The translations under genes were made by a program, and so were the position numbers. The notes beneath the pieces are model-generated. The model saw nothing but the letters and a program-made list of their open reading frames with translations, did no database searches and had not been told where the DNA came from. From assembly GCA_013398955.1 (NCBI GenBank), contig VWPU01012620.1, forward strand, positions 1 through 64,000: a stretch of DNA of 64,000 nt, read 5' to 3'. The first letter of the stretch is position 1. Each line of letters begins with the position of its first letter. Below are positions 35,971 to 48,840 of the stretch, piece by piece. The stretch comes from Callaeas wilsoni (lineage: Eukaryota; Chordata; Aves; Passeriformes; Callaeidae).

Positions 35971-38454
35971 GTGTGTGTTACCGGGCTTATATAGAGTCTG
36001 AAGATAAAGTTAGCAAAACCAGTCCTTCTTTGTCAGCCCTTTCTGTGTCCCAAGTGATTTCTGTGGTAGGAAAAAAGCCCCACACTTAAAAGTTACCATA
36101 TAAGCAAATTTCACAAATACACTTGCAGATGTACCTGAACAAATGACGTCGCACTTCAGTGATTACTGTTGAATCTAATGTTGATGGCGATGTTGGCAGC
36201 GTGATCTGCTTCTGCAGTGAGTGTGGCTCGGAGCCATTCTGATGTTAAAAAAGGGACAGAAACAATCAGTAACCCCCGCTGCCAGGCAAAGGAAGGATGA
36301 GGGCTGGAGCAGACAAAAGCTTAATCTTTCTCTTTCTCTCTGTTTTTCTAAGAGTTTGAGCTAATCGCTGATAACCAACACTAAAACATCTGAATCATAA
36401 ATCTGTTCAGCTGCTGTGTGACTCACAACAAACAGAGTATGAACTGTTTGTGCCTTAGCTATTCTCTTCCCTGCTGAGCTCTGCCACGAGTTATCTCACA
36501 TCCAGCCCCTTCTCGTAGTCTTTGCAGGTTTAAAGCAAAACTCCCGTAATGCTTTTTACATTTAAGTCACTGGGGCACTCTTTCCGTGCTAGCTCCCTTT
36601 TAAGGTAACTTTAGGCAGAAGATGAAATCACAGCAAGGAAGTCCAAAGATCAGGGATGCAGCCTACACATTCATCTTTCTCCCTTCTCCCCCACTCAACT
36701 CCCCCCAAGAGCTGGGACTCCTGCTTCCCACTATTGTGAGAATTAATCCTTTAGTGCTCCTTGCTGCTCTACCTTACATATAGCCAATAAGCACAGAGTG
36801 ACTGAAAGATTGGATCTGTGTCCAAAGGAATGAATAGCAATGGATCACACTGCTCTAGCTCTTTTGCGAGTGCTCTTAGGAAAATATCATATGGTTTTGT
36901 TTCAAAAATAGTTAAGGTATCTCAGTTTATACAAAAGTGAGTCTGAACATTTTTGGTTTTTTTTTTTTTTTTTTCTTTCTTTCTTCTCGGATCAATGGAC
37001 AGCTGGGGAATAGGGGGGAAGGAAATTCCTAACTTTGGACCCCAGCTGGAAATCAATACCAAGATAGTCCTGAATGCTATTCCTTGACTGCTGGCTGTGG
37101 ATGTGCTCCTGTGCTGACTGAGGCTGCCCACAGTAAATGAATAGGTGGACTTTTTCAACACTAAAATTTATTTTGGAGGAAAAGGAAGTGACGTTACTTT
37201 GTTGTGGTTGCTTAACTGCCTTCTGTGCAAGAAACTCTGGAATGAGGAGATTTTGTAGGCTGCAGAGTAGGATGTGATTTTTTTTGTTGTTGTTGTTTGC
37301 CTTTTCTTCTTCTATTTTGACTTTGTGGAAATGGTGTGGAGGTTATTGAGTTCAAACGACTTCCTGAGATTTCTGCATGCTAGAAGGGAATGGCTTGGGA
37401 AACAGTCTTTGGAGTTCCTCTTACTTGAAGCTTTATTAGCAAGGCTGAGTCAGAGGAAATGGTGCCAGACATCAACACAGTGGGACTGAGTTCCCTGGGA
37501 GTGACCAGGTCAGAGCCACCTGAACTCAGGGCCAAGTAGGTTTTTCAAACAGTAGCAGCAAGTGAATGCATCGATCTAAGAGCAGGGGAGTGCAGAAAAG
37601 AGCTGTGCTCAGTTTTGGAAGATGTGCGTCTGAAAAGCTGCAGTGCAGAGCACAAGTAAGGCTCTCAATGCTCTCTTTTAAGGAGCTTTAGAAATCATAG
37701 GATTGTTTTATGCTCAAATGCTTTGTACGCATTTTATTTAGAAGTTCGAAGGGGACTACTTTAGGGACACTAAAATGTGAGGAGTATGTAACTAGGACAG
37801 TTTGGGAGGGGTGGCAGGCACCTTCTGAAAGGAGACTCTAAGCCAGTATTGGTTTTCACAGTGGAGATGCCTGGGATGAACTTGTTGGGAAGGAAAGTAG
37901 CGATCCTTGTTCGCAGCACTGAATGTTCTGTGTCATCTCACACTTTTGGTATTTTTTTTGTATTGTACTTTTGAAATGCTTGATTATTGTTTTAATTGAA
38001 TTCATTTTGTTGTCTTTTGAAGTTGTTTTTAACATTCTTGCAGTGAAATGAAATCCTGCAGAGGAAAGCTATTTGTTGAGTTGCCCAGGCAGCAGCATGG
38101 CTTTTCCTAAACTTGAATTTTTTCTAATTTCTCCGTTTTTCTCCTTTTGAGCACCTCCTTTGGACAGTAATGCCAGACAGGATAAGACATTTCTTTAACT
38201 GCTGAAAAAAATGTAGGTGGTAACACTGTGACTCAGGATTCTTGCCCACATGAAGTGCCCAGTGCAGGTGTCCCTTTCTGGTATGTGTGGAACCTTCTGT
38301 TTGGAGAAGTTTGAGCAAGCCTGCTGTATGGAATGGCTGGACATCATCTGCTTGGAGGGGTCTGTGAAGAGTTAAGCTGGTTCTCGTTGTCTTACAAATA
38401 TTAAGCCTCATGGGAGATTTAGGTATTTGTCTCTGCTGTGCATATTGAGAAAGA
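35971..38454. other. Intron sequence, no gene seen
   Basis: Unique sequence with an 18-base T run at 36957-36974 followed by (CTTT)n, and a T-rich (GTT)n patch near 37280-37300. No exon or element recognised. Confidence 0.45.
36957..36990. repeat. T18 homopolymer followed by (CTTT)n
   Basis: Eighteen T residues followed by CTTTCTTTCTTCTC. It is not the tail of a recognisable retroposon. Confidence 0.9.
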
Positions 38455-38556
38455 GCAGAGAATAGTCAAGTGGGTTGCCTGAAGTCACCCAGCCTGGCAG
38501 AGCTGGGAATAGGTTTCCTGGCTCGCAGTACTGTACTTTAAACCACAAGATTAGTC
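38455..38556 (-). mobile_element. MIR SINE remnant, minus strand
   Basis: GGGTTGCCTGAAGTCACCCA, GGCAGAGCTGGGAATAGG and CTGGCTCGCAGTACTGTACT, then TTTAAACCACAAGATTAG, is the reverse complement of the MIR 5' half and core ('cttgcccaaggtcacacag ... ggcagagctgggattcgaacccagg ... gtgctcttaaccactag'). It is in the opposite orientation to the MIR at 35833, about 2.5 kb away. Confidence 0.75.
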
Positions 38557-41240
38557 TTTTTTGAAAAGGATAATCTGTATGTTCAAAGAAGGCTTTATAA
38601 AGCTCCCATTAACCCCGGTGCCATACCTAGTGAGGAATCTAATTTATGTTCTGGCAAATGAAAGCAGTTTCAGAGACCTTGGTGCTGCAGGTCACTGTCA
38701 GACCTTCAAGGTTCGTTGCCACCAGTTTAATTTTTCTCCTGCTTGAATTTGACTCTGTTGTTCCTGAGAAAGGAGGAGCAAAACTGTACTCCAGAGGAAA
38801 GATTTCCAGAGACATCCAGCTGTGGATAACTGAGAACAAGGTCCATGCGAGGGTTTTTGCTATGCTCAGTTAATGTATAGAATGTCTATTGTTCCCATTC
38901 CTTCCTTGAAAGAAAGAGAGACCTTCTGGCAAAGCTGTCTTTTTTTTTTGTTGCGTTTTATCACTTAGTCAGGATCTCAAGATCTGAATTCCAGTAGCCA
39001 ATGACTGGAAATGTCCTTTCAAACTAAAATGTTGAACTTTGGAGTTTACCCCTGAGTCCTCAAGCTACCTTATCTGAACAGCAGAGAAAATCTTTTTCCA
39101 GTTTTCTCTTCTGTTATCAAGGTGGAACACAGTATCTGAATGTTAGAGAAGTAGCAGTACATTAACCTCAGCCTTGCTTTTACTCAAAGACTGCAAGTGT
39201 TCTACAGGGTTGGCTAAAAATTATCTAACATTGGGGTGGGGGAGGAGGGAGAGACGGACAGAGATTTAGCTCTCATCACTGTGGATGCATGAAGTGAGAA
39301 TAAAAGCCAGGCCTTTCCTGATCCCATGCCCTGCTAATAACACTTTTACAAGCTGGTTATATAATTATCTGTTATCGTGAGCTTTTTCCCCCCACTTCAG
39401 GCAGATCAGCTATTTCATCCAACCAAAGTGTTTTGTGCGGATCTTTGGGTAATCCTGTGTCATCAGTTCTGCACTGAATTGCAGAAACAAAACTGGCTAT
39501 TACGGTTTATGAGATGTAACAGACTTTTGGGTCAGTTTTTTGTTTGTTTTTCAATAAAATGAAAAAAGTCTGGGTTTTTTTCTTTTTTTCATATTCTGGA
39601 TGTTTAGAAATTTAGAAGAAAAAGGCACTCCAACTAATGTCTGTAGAGTAAGTGTTGTAGCAACGGAGCTGGTTTCCTCTATGTCTGGGCAATAGTTTAC
39701 TGCCCTTCTCTCAAATTACGATGCTTTTTATAATATGTGTTTTAAGAGCGTAGTTAGCATTAACATTTATGAACATCATAATAATAATTATTTGCCGTTT
39801 CTGGCAGATAGAACTATTATTGTGTAAATAGCCAAGTGTTTGCAGCAATCTGCAAATTTATTGGCTATAAAGACAGCTTTAAATTAAGCTGGAGAAGAAT
39901 TCCTGCATGGCGTGTGTGTTGAAGAAGATTTTCATCCCGTGCTCTGGAGGGAGAGCCACAAGCACTCCATCACCTTTTTTATGGAGCAGCCTCGCCAGAT
40001 GTGGAGTGAAACGCGGAGCGTGTCTCCTAAGCACGCAAAGGGCTCGGTGGTGTTTCCCTTGGCAAACACACATGTGAGCCAAGCTCCTTCCAGATGGGAG
40101 TGGGAGTGGATGGTGGTTCGTGGCCACCTCGGGCCGTGGGGAGAATGTTGAGTTACTTGCAGATTGTTGCGAGAAGCAGCTCCTGAGTTTTTGCACTCGG
40201 GCTCAAAACCCTGCGACTGCCAGCTTTTTGCTTTGTTTTTTCGAGCACCTCCTTCTCCCCTCCGTCTTTCCCCAGCTCCGGGGAAGGGAATGGGAATTCT
40301 CCTGGCTGCTCCTAGCCCCAAGAGCAGTAGCCTCAGTCACCAGGCAACCCCGTTGGGTCCTGTTTGGGTTTTCATTAGGGCAGCACCGCGTGTTCCACAG
40401 GCCATTTGAACAAGCACCCGATGGGGAAGGTGTGGTACGTAGCAGTCGCTGGGGTAGAGGCTCTGAGCCCAGCCAGGCTTTAAAAGCTATGGCAGAGGTG
40501 TCTTTCCCACATATCCAATGAAATACAGATCTTTTTGGACAGGGCTGAAGATAGAGTGTGAGTCGGAAGGGATAACTTCTTGTATTTATTTTGACATTGG
40601 ATCCTGCAGTGACGTGCCTTAGGAAGCCAAGTCTGTGTGACTCCCATTACAATATTCAACTGCCTTGAAACACCATTTCCTATTTCAAGCCTATCCCTTA
40701 GTGCATATACATCTCATTAAGGTGGTAGCATCTGTGTTTGTTGTAATAATAAAAAAAATGGTATAAAAGCCATTAATTTTTGTATTGAAGTATGTCTGGA
40801 CTGTATAAGCTTGGAGTAAGTTCAGAAACAGGTAAATAAGATGATGCTTTTGGCTATCCAGAGTAGAGCAGACACTGATCTAAGAGTATGGAAAGACCTG
40901 TTAGCTCTAGTTCTAGCAACTGTTATGCCACAGAATAGATGTGTGTTTTTAAAACTTATTCTTAGGCTTGAGACTAAGCCCGCTGCAAACAGGCAGCTCA
41001 CACATCCGAGGAGCTGGCTGGCTGATCCATCAGGGTTGATAGCAGTAGGCAGCTGTTTCATACTTTTACAAATCCTTTGCTAAATTAGTAGGAAAAAAAA
41101 AAAAGGTGCTGGAACTTGGATTTCACCGTGGCACTGCGGTGGAATTCGCCCACCTTTCATCTTGGCAGTGGCAGGAACGTGTGGGGCACCTGTGTGTGGC
41201 TGCTGGCTCCCTCTCTCTCCGTGGCTTTCCTTTTGTCCCA
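38557..41240. other. Intron sequence, no gene seen
   Basis: Unique sequence. An AT-rich segment at 39690-39900 (AGCATTAACATTTATGAACA, ATAATAATAATTATTTGCCG) is a candidate conserved non-coding element. No exon recognised. Confidence 0.4.
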
Positions 41241-41572
41241 AGGGTGAGGTGAAGATGATGATGTTTCCTTGAGGCAGCTGCTGACTTCATCCCCACTGCC
41301 AGGAGCACAGGGAGGGCATTCAGCACCCATTTTCCTTGCTGTGGAAAGGCAGAGTGAAGAAATTGGGGATCCTTTTAGCTTAGGAAGCCTTAAAGCCCTG
41401 GAGGATCATAGAGAGGGCAGCATGCAGGCTCCTGCAGGACTGTGGGGAAGCTGGGAGAGGTGCATCCAGCTGCAGACTTGGATAACACGTAGTGTTTCCA
41501 ACTAGCCACTTAAAATTAAGATGGCATGTCTGAGAGACTCCATCAGCACCAGGAGCCATAACTTCTTTCTGA
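41241..41572 (+). repeat. Dispersed direct repeat, copy A (332 bp)
   Basis: From AGGGTGAGGTGAAGATGATG to ACTTCTTTCTGA this segment recurs, with no substitution or gap that I can see, at 45115-45446, an offset of 3874. Identical 78-codon open frames (41269 and 45143) are only a consequence. It is not a recognised transposon: there are no terminal repeats, poly(A) tail or target-site duplication. Confidence 0.95.
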
Positions 41573-44500
41573 GCAAGGAAGAGTTTTCAGTGCCAGCAGC
41601 ACTTTCAGGCCACCCTCCCCACTGAGCCCCAGGCAGGGTTTGTTTGCAGTGTGTATGCCGTGGGCTGCACTCTGCACAGCATCCAGGGAGAGGCGGAAGA
41701 ATGGCTGGCTGTGGAGATCAGATTAAAGGCAAAAAGCAAGGCTTTGCAGCCTGTTTCTACCTTAATGTGTTTTACTGTTTCACCCTGCTTTTTCAGGCAG
41801 TGGGGAGCAAGGACCTTTCTTGCTCCGTTCAAAAGCCAGGTCGTTGTTTTTGTCTGAGGGGCAGAAGGGATGCGAGGAAATCACCTGACTCCTTAAGGGA
41901 TGATCTGGACTTTCTGTTTATCTCCAGGCTCATGAAGATAAGTTGTTTCATGGCTTGCATATCACCTGGCAGCTAATAACATCCTGGAGGGGGGAGAGAC
42001 ATGAATGCCAGAGGAGCAGCACTGGTTGCTGTCACAGGAGAAGTTTTGTGGGGAGGGTGCAAACCAACTGCGTGGCTTGAATGCCCTGGTACCTCAGGAG
42101 TGCCTGATGGCAGGGAATAAATCCCCCAAGAGTTTTGGCCAGTGTATGAATTAGAAAAGTGGATGTTGCTTAGACAGACCACTCCATCTGTGTCAAAAGC
42201 AATGAAAATTCCCTTTAAAAAATCGTTTTCCCAGCAAGTTTTGAAATCTTTGCAGAAACTTTAGCCAAGCAATCCATTCCAGATTTTGGCACTCATCCTT
42301 CCCCTTCCTGGTGCTCATGCTGAGCAGATGAGTGCAATGGCCAGACCTAAAATGAAGAGCATCTACAGTCTGATCTCATCCTCCCTTGCTGCCTTTGGCT
42401 GGAGAGGAGGAGGAGCTTTGAAATCGGATTATTACTTCGAGCCTCTTGGCTTTGGAGCTACAGACTGTTCCCCACGTTGCCAATGGGCTTAAAAGCTTAG
42501 CAGAACTCCCACTAGGTACCCAGGAAGCCTCTTACCACAGGAGATGGTGACACGGCAGGATCAGCTGTTCTTTATTTATCGTGCAGCTGAATTGTCTGGG
42601 GAGGGACCATCGCTAACCCGCTGGTGTTTTTTCCAGAAACAACATCAAAACAGGTGGAGCCGATGCTGTTTCCCACCAACAGGACTGTGCTCACCCAAAG
42701 TGCTTTGTAAAACACTTGCTAAAAGTTTAGTCTTTAACTGCTGGTAGTACTTAGCTCATAAATGGGAATGCTAAACCCAGCATATGTGGAGAGAAAGAGT
42801 TTGGGGTTGTTTTGGTCGAGTTTTACCAGCAAAGTACTGCTGGCATGGGACTGCGAGAGCTTAATGATATGTTATCTATACAATATTTTGGGTTAGTTTC
42901 AGAATGGTGCCAATCTCTAGGTGTCTGCTCTCCACTTTTCTCACCCTGTCTTCCCAGAAAAAAACAAAACCAAAATCCTAAACCAGCACAGTCTACGAGT
43001 AGTTTAATGATCTGAATACTTCTGATACTCCATACAAGCGCAGCTGTTGGGAGAGGGCCTTTCTAGGCAATAATAAATGATACCTTTCTGAGGGTGAGGC
43101 AAACAGGATGCAATTCAAACAGACTGTGTTTCCTCTCACACTGTTGTGTTTGGAGGCTATTTTCAGCTGGAGGAGTTGAACTTGTGGCTTGGGCAATCGT
43201 AGTCAGCCACTTTGGGGTGGGGGGGAGGAAGGCAGCATTTTGGTTTGGTGTGTTTGTTTCTTTTTTTTTTAAGACCACAGTGCCAATACTGTTCCCATGA
43301 AGGCATAGACCCCTGATTAGAAATTTAAGCAGACTGGTGCTAGGCTCGCTTTTCTTATTTGCCCTTCTCAGGCCTCTTGGAAGTCTTCCACGGGGTCTGC
43401 AAGAGGTCTGCAAACCACAGGCTGGAGGTTCTGCTGAGCCTGAAATTTCCTGTAAAGCCAGCTCAATGCCCAGTGCGATGCTTGCCCCTCAGCCAGCGTA
43501 ACTGGCTTATGGTAAATGGCGTAGATTATCTGCACTGAAGGAAGAGGGGATTATTTTGAAAGGGAGAAATTATCCTTTGGGGGGAAATAGCACGATCTCC
43601 AAAGGCTTTGGCTGCTCATAAAGCTGTGGGAAAAGAAAGATGATTGCAGTGGCGTCAAGTGTCAAGCCTTACGGCTTCTCTCTTAGCCCCGCCACTGCGT
43701 GAAGCACCCCCGTGGCGTGGATGCTGGGGCTTGTGTCAGTTGGGCTGCCTGTCAGATTGTTCTGCGTGTGGGTGCGTGCCTCCTCTTTCTTCACAGGTGC
43801 TACAAGGCTTTACTGAGTGTTCTTTAAATGCTTTGATGCTCTGGGATGGCAACTGCTGTAGAGGCATAAAGTACTAATACCTAACTACTAAACAGAAACG
43901 AATCACTTGTTACTTCGGAGCTTCAGATGCGCCCTGTCCATCTGCAAAGGTACTTTGCCAGGGGGAAGAAATGGAGTGAGTAGCAGTTTTACATCTTTAA
44001 AGTGCTGACAGTGCCTACCTTCATAACAAATGTAGTTCTCAAATCACTTGCACTGCAGGCAAGATGAGCTGGGAGGAGAAGAAGGCATTATTAGCACTGG
44101 TACATGGCTGTGGGGCGTGAGGGAGACTGGACTGATCAGTCTGAAATCTCTTTTCAGTACAGTTGAGCCACCCAGCGTGAGCTGCTCGTTTTTGTTTGTA
44201 TTACACAGCAGCGAAAAATTCCACTTGGAGAGCAAGGAGCGGCGTGCTGTGCAAACAGGAGAGGGTCCCTGTCCCAAGGGACAGATCAGGCAGCAGGTTA
44301 ATGTGGATGGAGAACTCCAGCTGTTCCAGTAAGTGGGATAGGTGGTAGATAGAGAGCACGGTGGTCTCAGAGTTTTAAGCATCCTGATAGAGGGGGTAAA
44401 GGAAAACAAAATCAAGTTTGCCTATAAACCAGGCTTGGAAAATTCTAGCCTGACCAAAGTGTCCATTGGCATGGCAAACAGTTTGCATTTGCAAACCTGC

Positions 44501-45114
44501 TTAGGCTGAACTGAGCAGAATTCAGTGTCTGTTGCATCCCCTTTCATAGCTGGAGGGAGCTGCTGGAGGAGAGGATGGCTGACGTTGCCCCTTGTGCTGC
44601 TGGCACTGGTGGGGAGAGCATGTGGGATTTATTCTTCGCAAACAGCCATAATGTGGAGCCAATACGACAAACTCTCCCTGGCTTTCTGTTTATAGCCAAT
44701 CTCCCTCATACAAAGCTGTCATCTCACACCTCTGCCTAGCCCTGGAGAAACATTTTGCTCCTATTTACAACGTGTTCGAAATAGCCTTCAAAGTCTGCTC
44801 TCGGAAAGCCGAGGAAGGTAGACATTTCAGAAGGCACTGACAGACATTAAGGGGGAACCTGAAGAAACAGGAAAAGGGAATACCTTTGCTGCCCTTGCTT
44901 TGTCCCCCTCCCCAAATGTTAGTTCCCTTCTGACAGGATAGCTTTTTTCCTCCCTCAGGTATTTGCTCTTCATCCCTTGGCCTCGCACACACCAGAACAG
45001 AGGCTGAGAGAGGAGCTGGCACCACTGTGGTGATGAGTGTCATTAACCTCTTCACCTGATACCCCAAACCTACTGTAGAATGCCGGCTTGGCTCCCTCTG
45101 AGCTCGTGGTCCCG
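41573..45114. other. Intron sequence between the two direct repeats
   Basis: Unique sequence without recognisable exon or element. A (CTGG)-type run and polypurine patches occur. The flanks of the two repeats differ: TTTTGTCCCA before copy A, GTGGTCCCG before copy B. Confidence 0.4.
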
Positions 45115-45446
45115 AGGGTGAGGTGAAGATGATGATGTTTCCTTGAGGCAGCTGCTGACTTCATCCCCACTGCCAGGAGCACAGGGAGGGCATTCAGCAC
45201 CCATTTTCCTTGCTGTGGAAAGGCAGAGTGAAGAAATTGGGGATCCTTTTAGCTTAGGAAGCCTTAAAGCCCTGGAGGATCATAGAGAGGGCAGCATGCA
45301 GGCTCCTGCAGGACTGTGGGGAAGCTGGGAGAGGTGCATCCAGCTGCAGACTTGGATAACACGTAGTGTTTCCAACTAGCCACTTAAAATTAAGATGGCA
45401 TGTCTGAGAGACTCCATCAGCACCAGGAGCCATAACTTCTTTCTGA
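45115..45446 (+). repeat. Dispersed direct repeat, copy B (332 bp)
   Basis: Second copy of the 332-bp segment, same orientation and apparently identical. Downstream it continues with ATTTATGGCAGCC, whereas copy A continues with GCAAGGAAGAG. The lack of divergence implies a very recent duplication, gene conversion or an assembly duplication. Confidence 0.95.
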
Positions 45447-48400
45447 ATTTATGGCAGCCAGCTAAACCCACTGCTGTTTGTCCTTGTAGGGTACTGTGGC
45501 CCTAAGAACACCCCTAATGCCTTGCAGTGCCCTGCTGGCTTGTCATGCAGAACATGGCACTCTCCGTAGGCTTCATATTTTGGAAACTATTTCCATATGG
45601 TGGCAGGAATCCCAAGCAGGGAGAACGTGGCACTGGGCTGCAGGCAGCGTGCTGGGTGAGGGCTTGGTTCTCTCAGGCATCCTGAGTAGGTCGCAGGGGC
45701 CAAAAGGAGGTTGGTACACTTTCCTCTCTGGGATGTGTTGGGAGGAGCAGTGGTCCCTTCCCAAGCCTCAGCGTCATCTGGGACAGCAGACTCTTTGGTA
45801 GGGAGGAGAGCAGGAGCTCCTAGTCAGGGATGTGAAGTGCACACACTGGCTTCGCATCGGCAAGGATAAATGGTTCTTCTTGGAAGCATTTCAAGCCTGC
45901 AGTTGACTTTCCATCTTCCTGCCCAGTCGCAGTACTCTTTGGCGTGAGTTTGCCAAACTTTTGCCCAGATGCCTGTTGTCATTAATTATCTGTGAGGGGA
46001 AAAGAACATCCTGACTTGACTCAGTGACGGCATTGAAATTTCAGAGCACGAGCTGGGGCTGGCTCAGCACGTCCCGCTGGTAGCTTTTGGTGATCTCCTA
46101 AAGCCTCTGCAAAAGCCTGTTGAGTCACTTTGGAGCATTGCAATGGAAAGCTGATAACGGCAGCGGTATGGAAATAGAGCTGAAGGGATTGGGGTTTTTA
46201 AACTGGTGGCTAACTTGGACAAGGCTTAGCTGCGCTTAAACTGGTTATGTCCATCGGATTCTGTTATAGATGATTCAGCTCCAGCACAGAAGAAACCTCT
46301 AAACTGTAGTCCTGTACCTCAGCACCCAGCCTGCTCTCACTGGGCTCTTGCAGGTTTGGAGGAGCCTGTGTTCTGAAACGAAGGCCCCAAGCTTTGTGAG
46401 GCTGCTCTCTGCGCAGGCAGCTTGCTGGAGCAGGAGCTGGAGGCTGCCTGGCTGCTTTCCACAGCTCCAAAAGCAGCGCGTGCAGCAGCCCCGTGGTCAC
46501 CCCATGCTGGCTTGGTGACAGCGGTGCCGCTCTTGCGGACTCATTTGTTTACTTTTATTGGGAAAGTTGACTGTCCTCCCTTTCAAAAATCTGGGCAGAT
46601 AGCAAAAAGGCACCCAAAGCACCGTTAGTTTCAGGCGCCCAGCCGGTGAGGTTGACCACACCTGCCCGAGCGCCCGGCGTGGGGCAGGCAGCAGGCGTGG
46701 GGTACCAGGCCCTTCTGTCCCAGCCCACTTTCCCAAGGGAATGGGGAGGGATGGGCTGGTGCCCCCTCGCCCGCCCCGCTAACCCTGCTTTGGGCCAGTG
46801 CTCCTCTGGGGAGAGGTGGTCACCCTTGCTCCCACCCTTGCTCCCACCCTTGCTCTGGCGGCTGCCTCTTCTCAACAGTCCTTGCCTGACTCAGGGGGGA
46901 TTTAGTACCGGGCTGGGGGGAGGGAAAGACGTTAAACAGGCTTTTCCCTAATGAGGTGTGACGCCAGCTGGAGAGGGGGAGAATCCTGCTTTTCTCCTGT
47001 CTGTTGCTCTCTCCAGCTAGAGGAGGAGGAGATGTGTGTCCCCCCCTTTTCCTCTGCTGATTTGCTGCCTCTTCTGTTTCCTTTCTGTGCTGTCCCCAAA
47101 GCGTTTTGGCAAGGTTCAGATTTCTGTGCTCACAGCTCAGTGCTCAAAGAGAAAAGGGGAAAAACAAAAGGATTGGAGGCGTGGGGAGGATGGTGGCGGG
47201 GAGGAAGCTGAGCCGCTCGTCCTGGCCAGGCTGGAGGAGTGTGGGGATGGGTGACTGGGGCAGGGTTTGCCCTTAGGACCAGGGGAGTTTTAGTGGCCTC
47301 TTTCTCCTGAGAGTCCCTGGCATCACTTCAGCCCTACCTCTGTTTAGATGTACTGTGCTGCCTTGCTGGCTGTCCCTTGTTGGAGGAGGGGGCCGGAAAA
47401 AATCCTCCTGCAAAATGTGGGCTGAAGCATTGGGTGAAAACCTGAGGGGATACTAACTCTTTGTGTTTCTGAGATGTTAAGATTTGCATCGCGTCCTCCT
47501 GGTGTGTCTGTCATTCCCACAGCACTCTGGGTGTGCGGGAAGAGTCTAGGATTTAGGTGTTTTGGGACAGGAAGCTGGAGAATCCAGTGGGATGGCAGAT
47601 TGTGACATTCAGTGAAACAGGGCCGATGGACCCAACCCTGGGTTCATTGTTCGAGCCCTGTGTTCATTCATCAAGTTCCTCTCACTGCTCTCACCCTTCT
47701 GTCACAAGCAACAATAGTAAAAATGTAGACAGAAACATTACAGGACAAAATCAGTATCTTTTTTCCAAGACAAATAATCGTGGTAATACTGTGGCTGTGC
47801 CTTTACCGTAACATTCTGGCGCTGTTACTGTTGGCAGGGACCAGAGGACCAGCATGGGCTCCAGCAAACACCCATGGCATTGAGGAGCAATGTGGTGCAA
47901 GTGTCTTTCCACAGAAGCCTCGTGCCTGCCAGGGATGGACCTCCACTGGCCCCGTGCTGTGTGCATGCTGATTAATCTTGGCTTGTTCCAGATCCCCTCA
48001 ACCCTGGCACTGGAACTCTGCACCCAGCCCCATGTTGGTCTGCGTGCCCAGAGCCTCCTTTCTGCAGTGGCTGTGAGATCCGTCTGGGTCAGGTCCCCAA
48101 AATTGGTGCCACACCTGCCATGAAGACAAGGACAAGGAGCACACAGCAGGAGAGGAGGGAGTAACAGCCCATCCAGGTGTTTTAGTCCCTGCCCAGGAGA
48201 TGGCATCTTGCCCAGTGCCCCAGGAATGTCCCCACCCCTCTCCTGGGGTGACCCGCCAGCTCCAAAAATGTCTCCAAAAATGTAAAGGTCACTCTTGGGC
48301 CTGGAAAACAATGGCTGCAGTTGGAGGCTATCTGAGGCAGTTTGGCCACTGCTTGAGGAGTGCTAGTCAAACAGCAGGCTGAAAAGGCTCACGGGAAGCA

Positions 48401-48754
48401 GTTTAAATATTCCTTCATACAAAAGGCTGTCACATACTAGCAGGGGCAGACTGCTGACTGACAGCTTTAATGAACAAGTGTGTGTGGATGAGGGAGAGGC
48501 TGAATGCAGGGAGGCATCCTGGAGACTTACTTTCCCCCTGCCCATCATTCTGGGTTCTAACATGTCACTTTTCACAAGCTGCCAAGTTTATTGTGGTAAT
48601 GTGGTAACACACCTGGGATGGTTTAGCGTATCACATACTTTAGGTCCTGCCGCCTCCCCTCTCCCCCAGGGATATTTATAGAAGGCAGATGTCCACTAAA
48701 ATATTTTACAAATAAAGTAAGTCAACACCTCTAAAATTCTAGCCACTTATCAAG
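45447..48754. other. Intron sequence, GC-richer part, no gene seen
   Basis: A GC-rich patch lies at 46430-46800, with a three-copy 12-bp repeat CACCCTTGCTCC at 46821-46856. Open frames are overlapping and featureless. The 48115-48310 part reads open on the minus strand, without a known domain. Confidence 0.4.
46821..46856. repeat. Short tandem repeat, 12-bp unit x3
   Basis: CACCCTTGCTCC is repeated three times, the last copy ending CT instead of CC. Confidence 0.95.
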
Positions 48755-48840
48755 TGGTAAGTGGGGCTAGGGCCAGGAGCTGGACCCGGTCCTTGTGGGT
48801 CCCTTCCAACTCGGGACATTCCGTGATTCTGAGTGAATTC
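48755..48840 (+). mobile_element. CR1 LINE 3'-end fragment, plus strand
   Basis: GACCCGGTCCTTGTGGGTCC followed by CTTCCAACTCGGGACATTCC and GTGATTCTGAG is the avian CR1 3' end in sense orientation, ending in two degenerate octamer-like units (ATTCCGTG, ATTCTGAG). Strongly 5'-truncated, leaving about 85 bases. Confidence 0.85.

Noticed and set aside
36957..36990. T18 run as the poly(A) tail of a minus-strand processed pseudogene
   Set aside because: The adjoining sequence shows no recognisable coding sequence on the minus strand.
41269..45379. An identical 78-codon open frame seen twice
   Set aside because: Consequence of the 332-bp duplication; nothing else suggests coding.
47751..48311. 186-codon minus-strand open frame
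   Set aside because: No recognisable domain, overlapping frames on the other strand; taken as chance.
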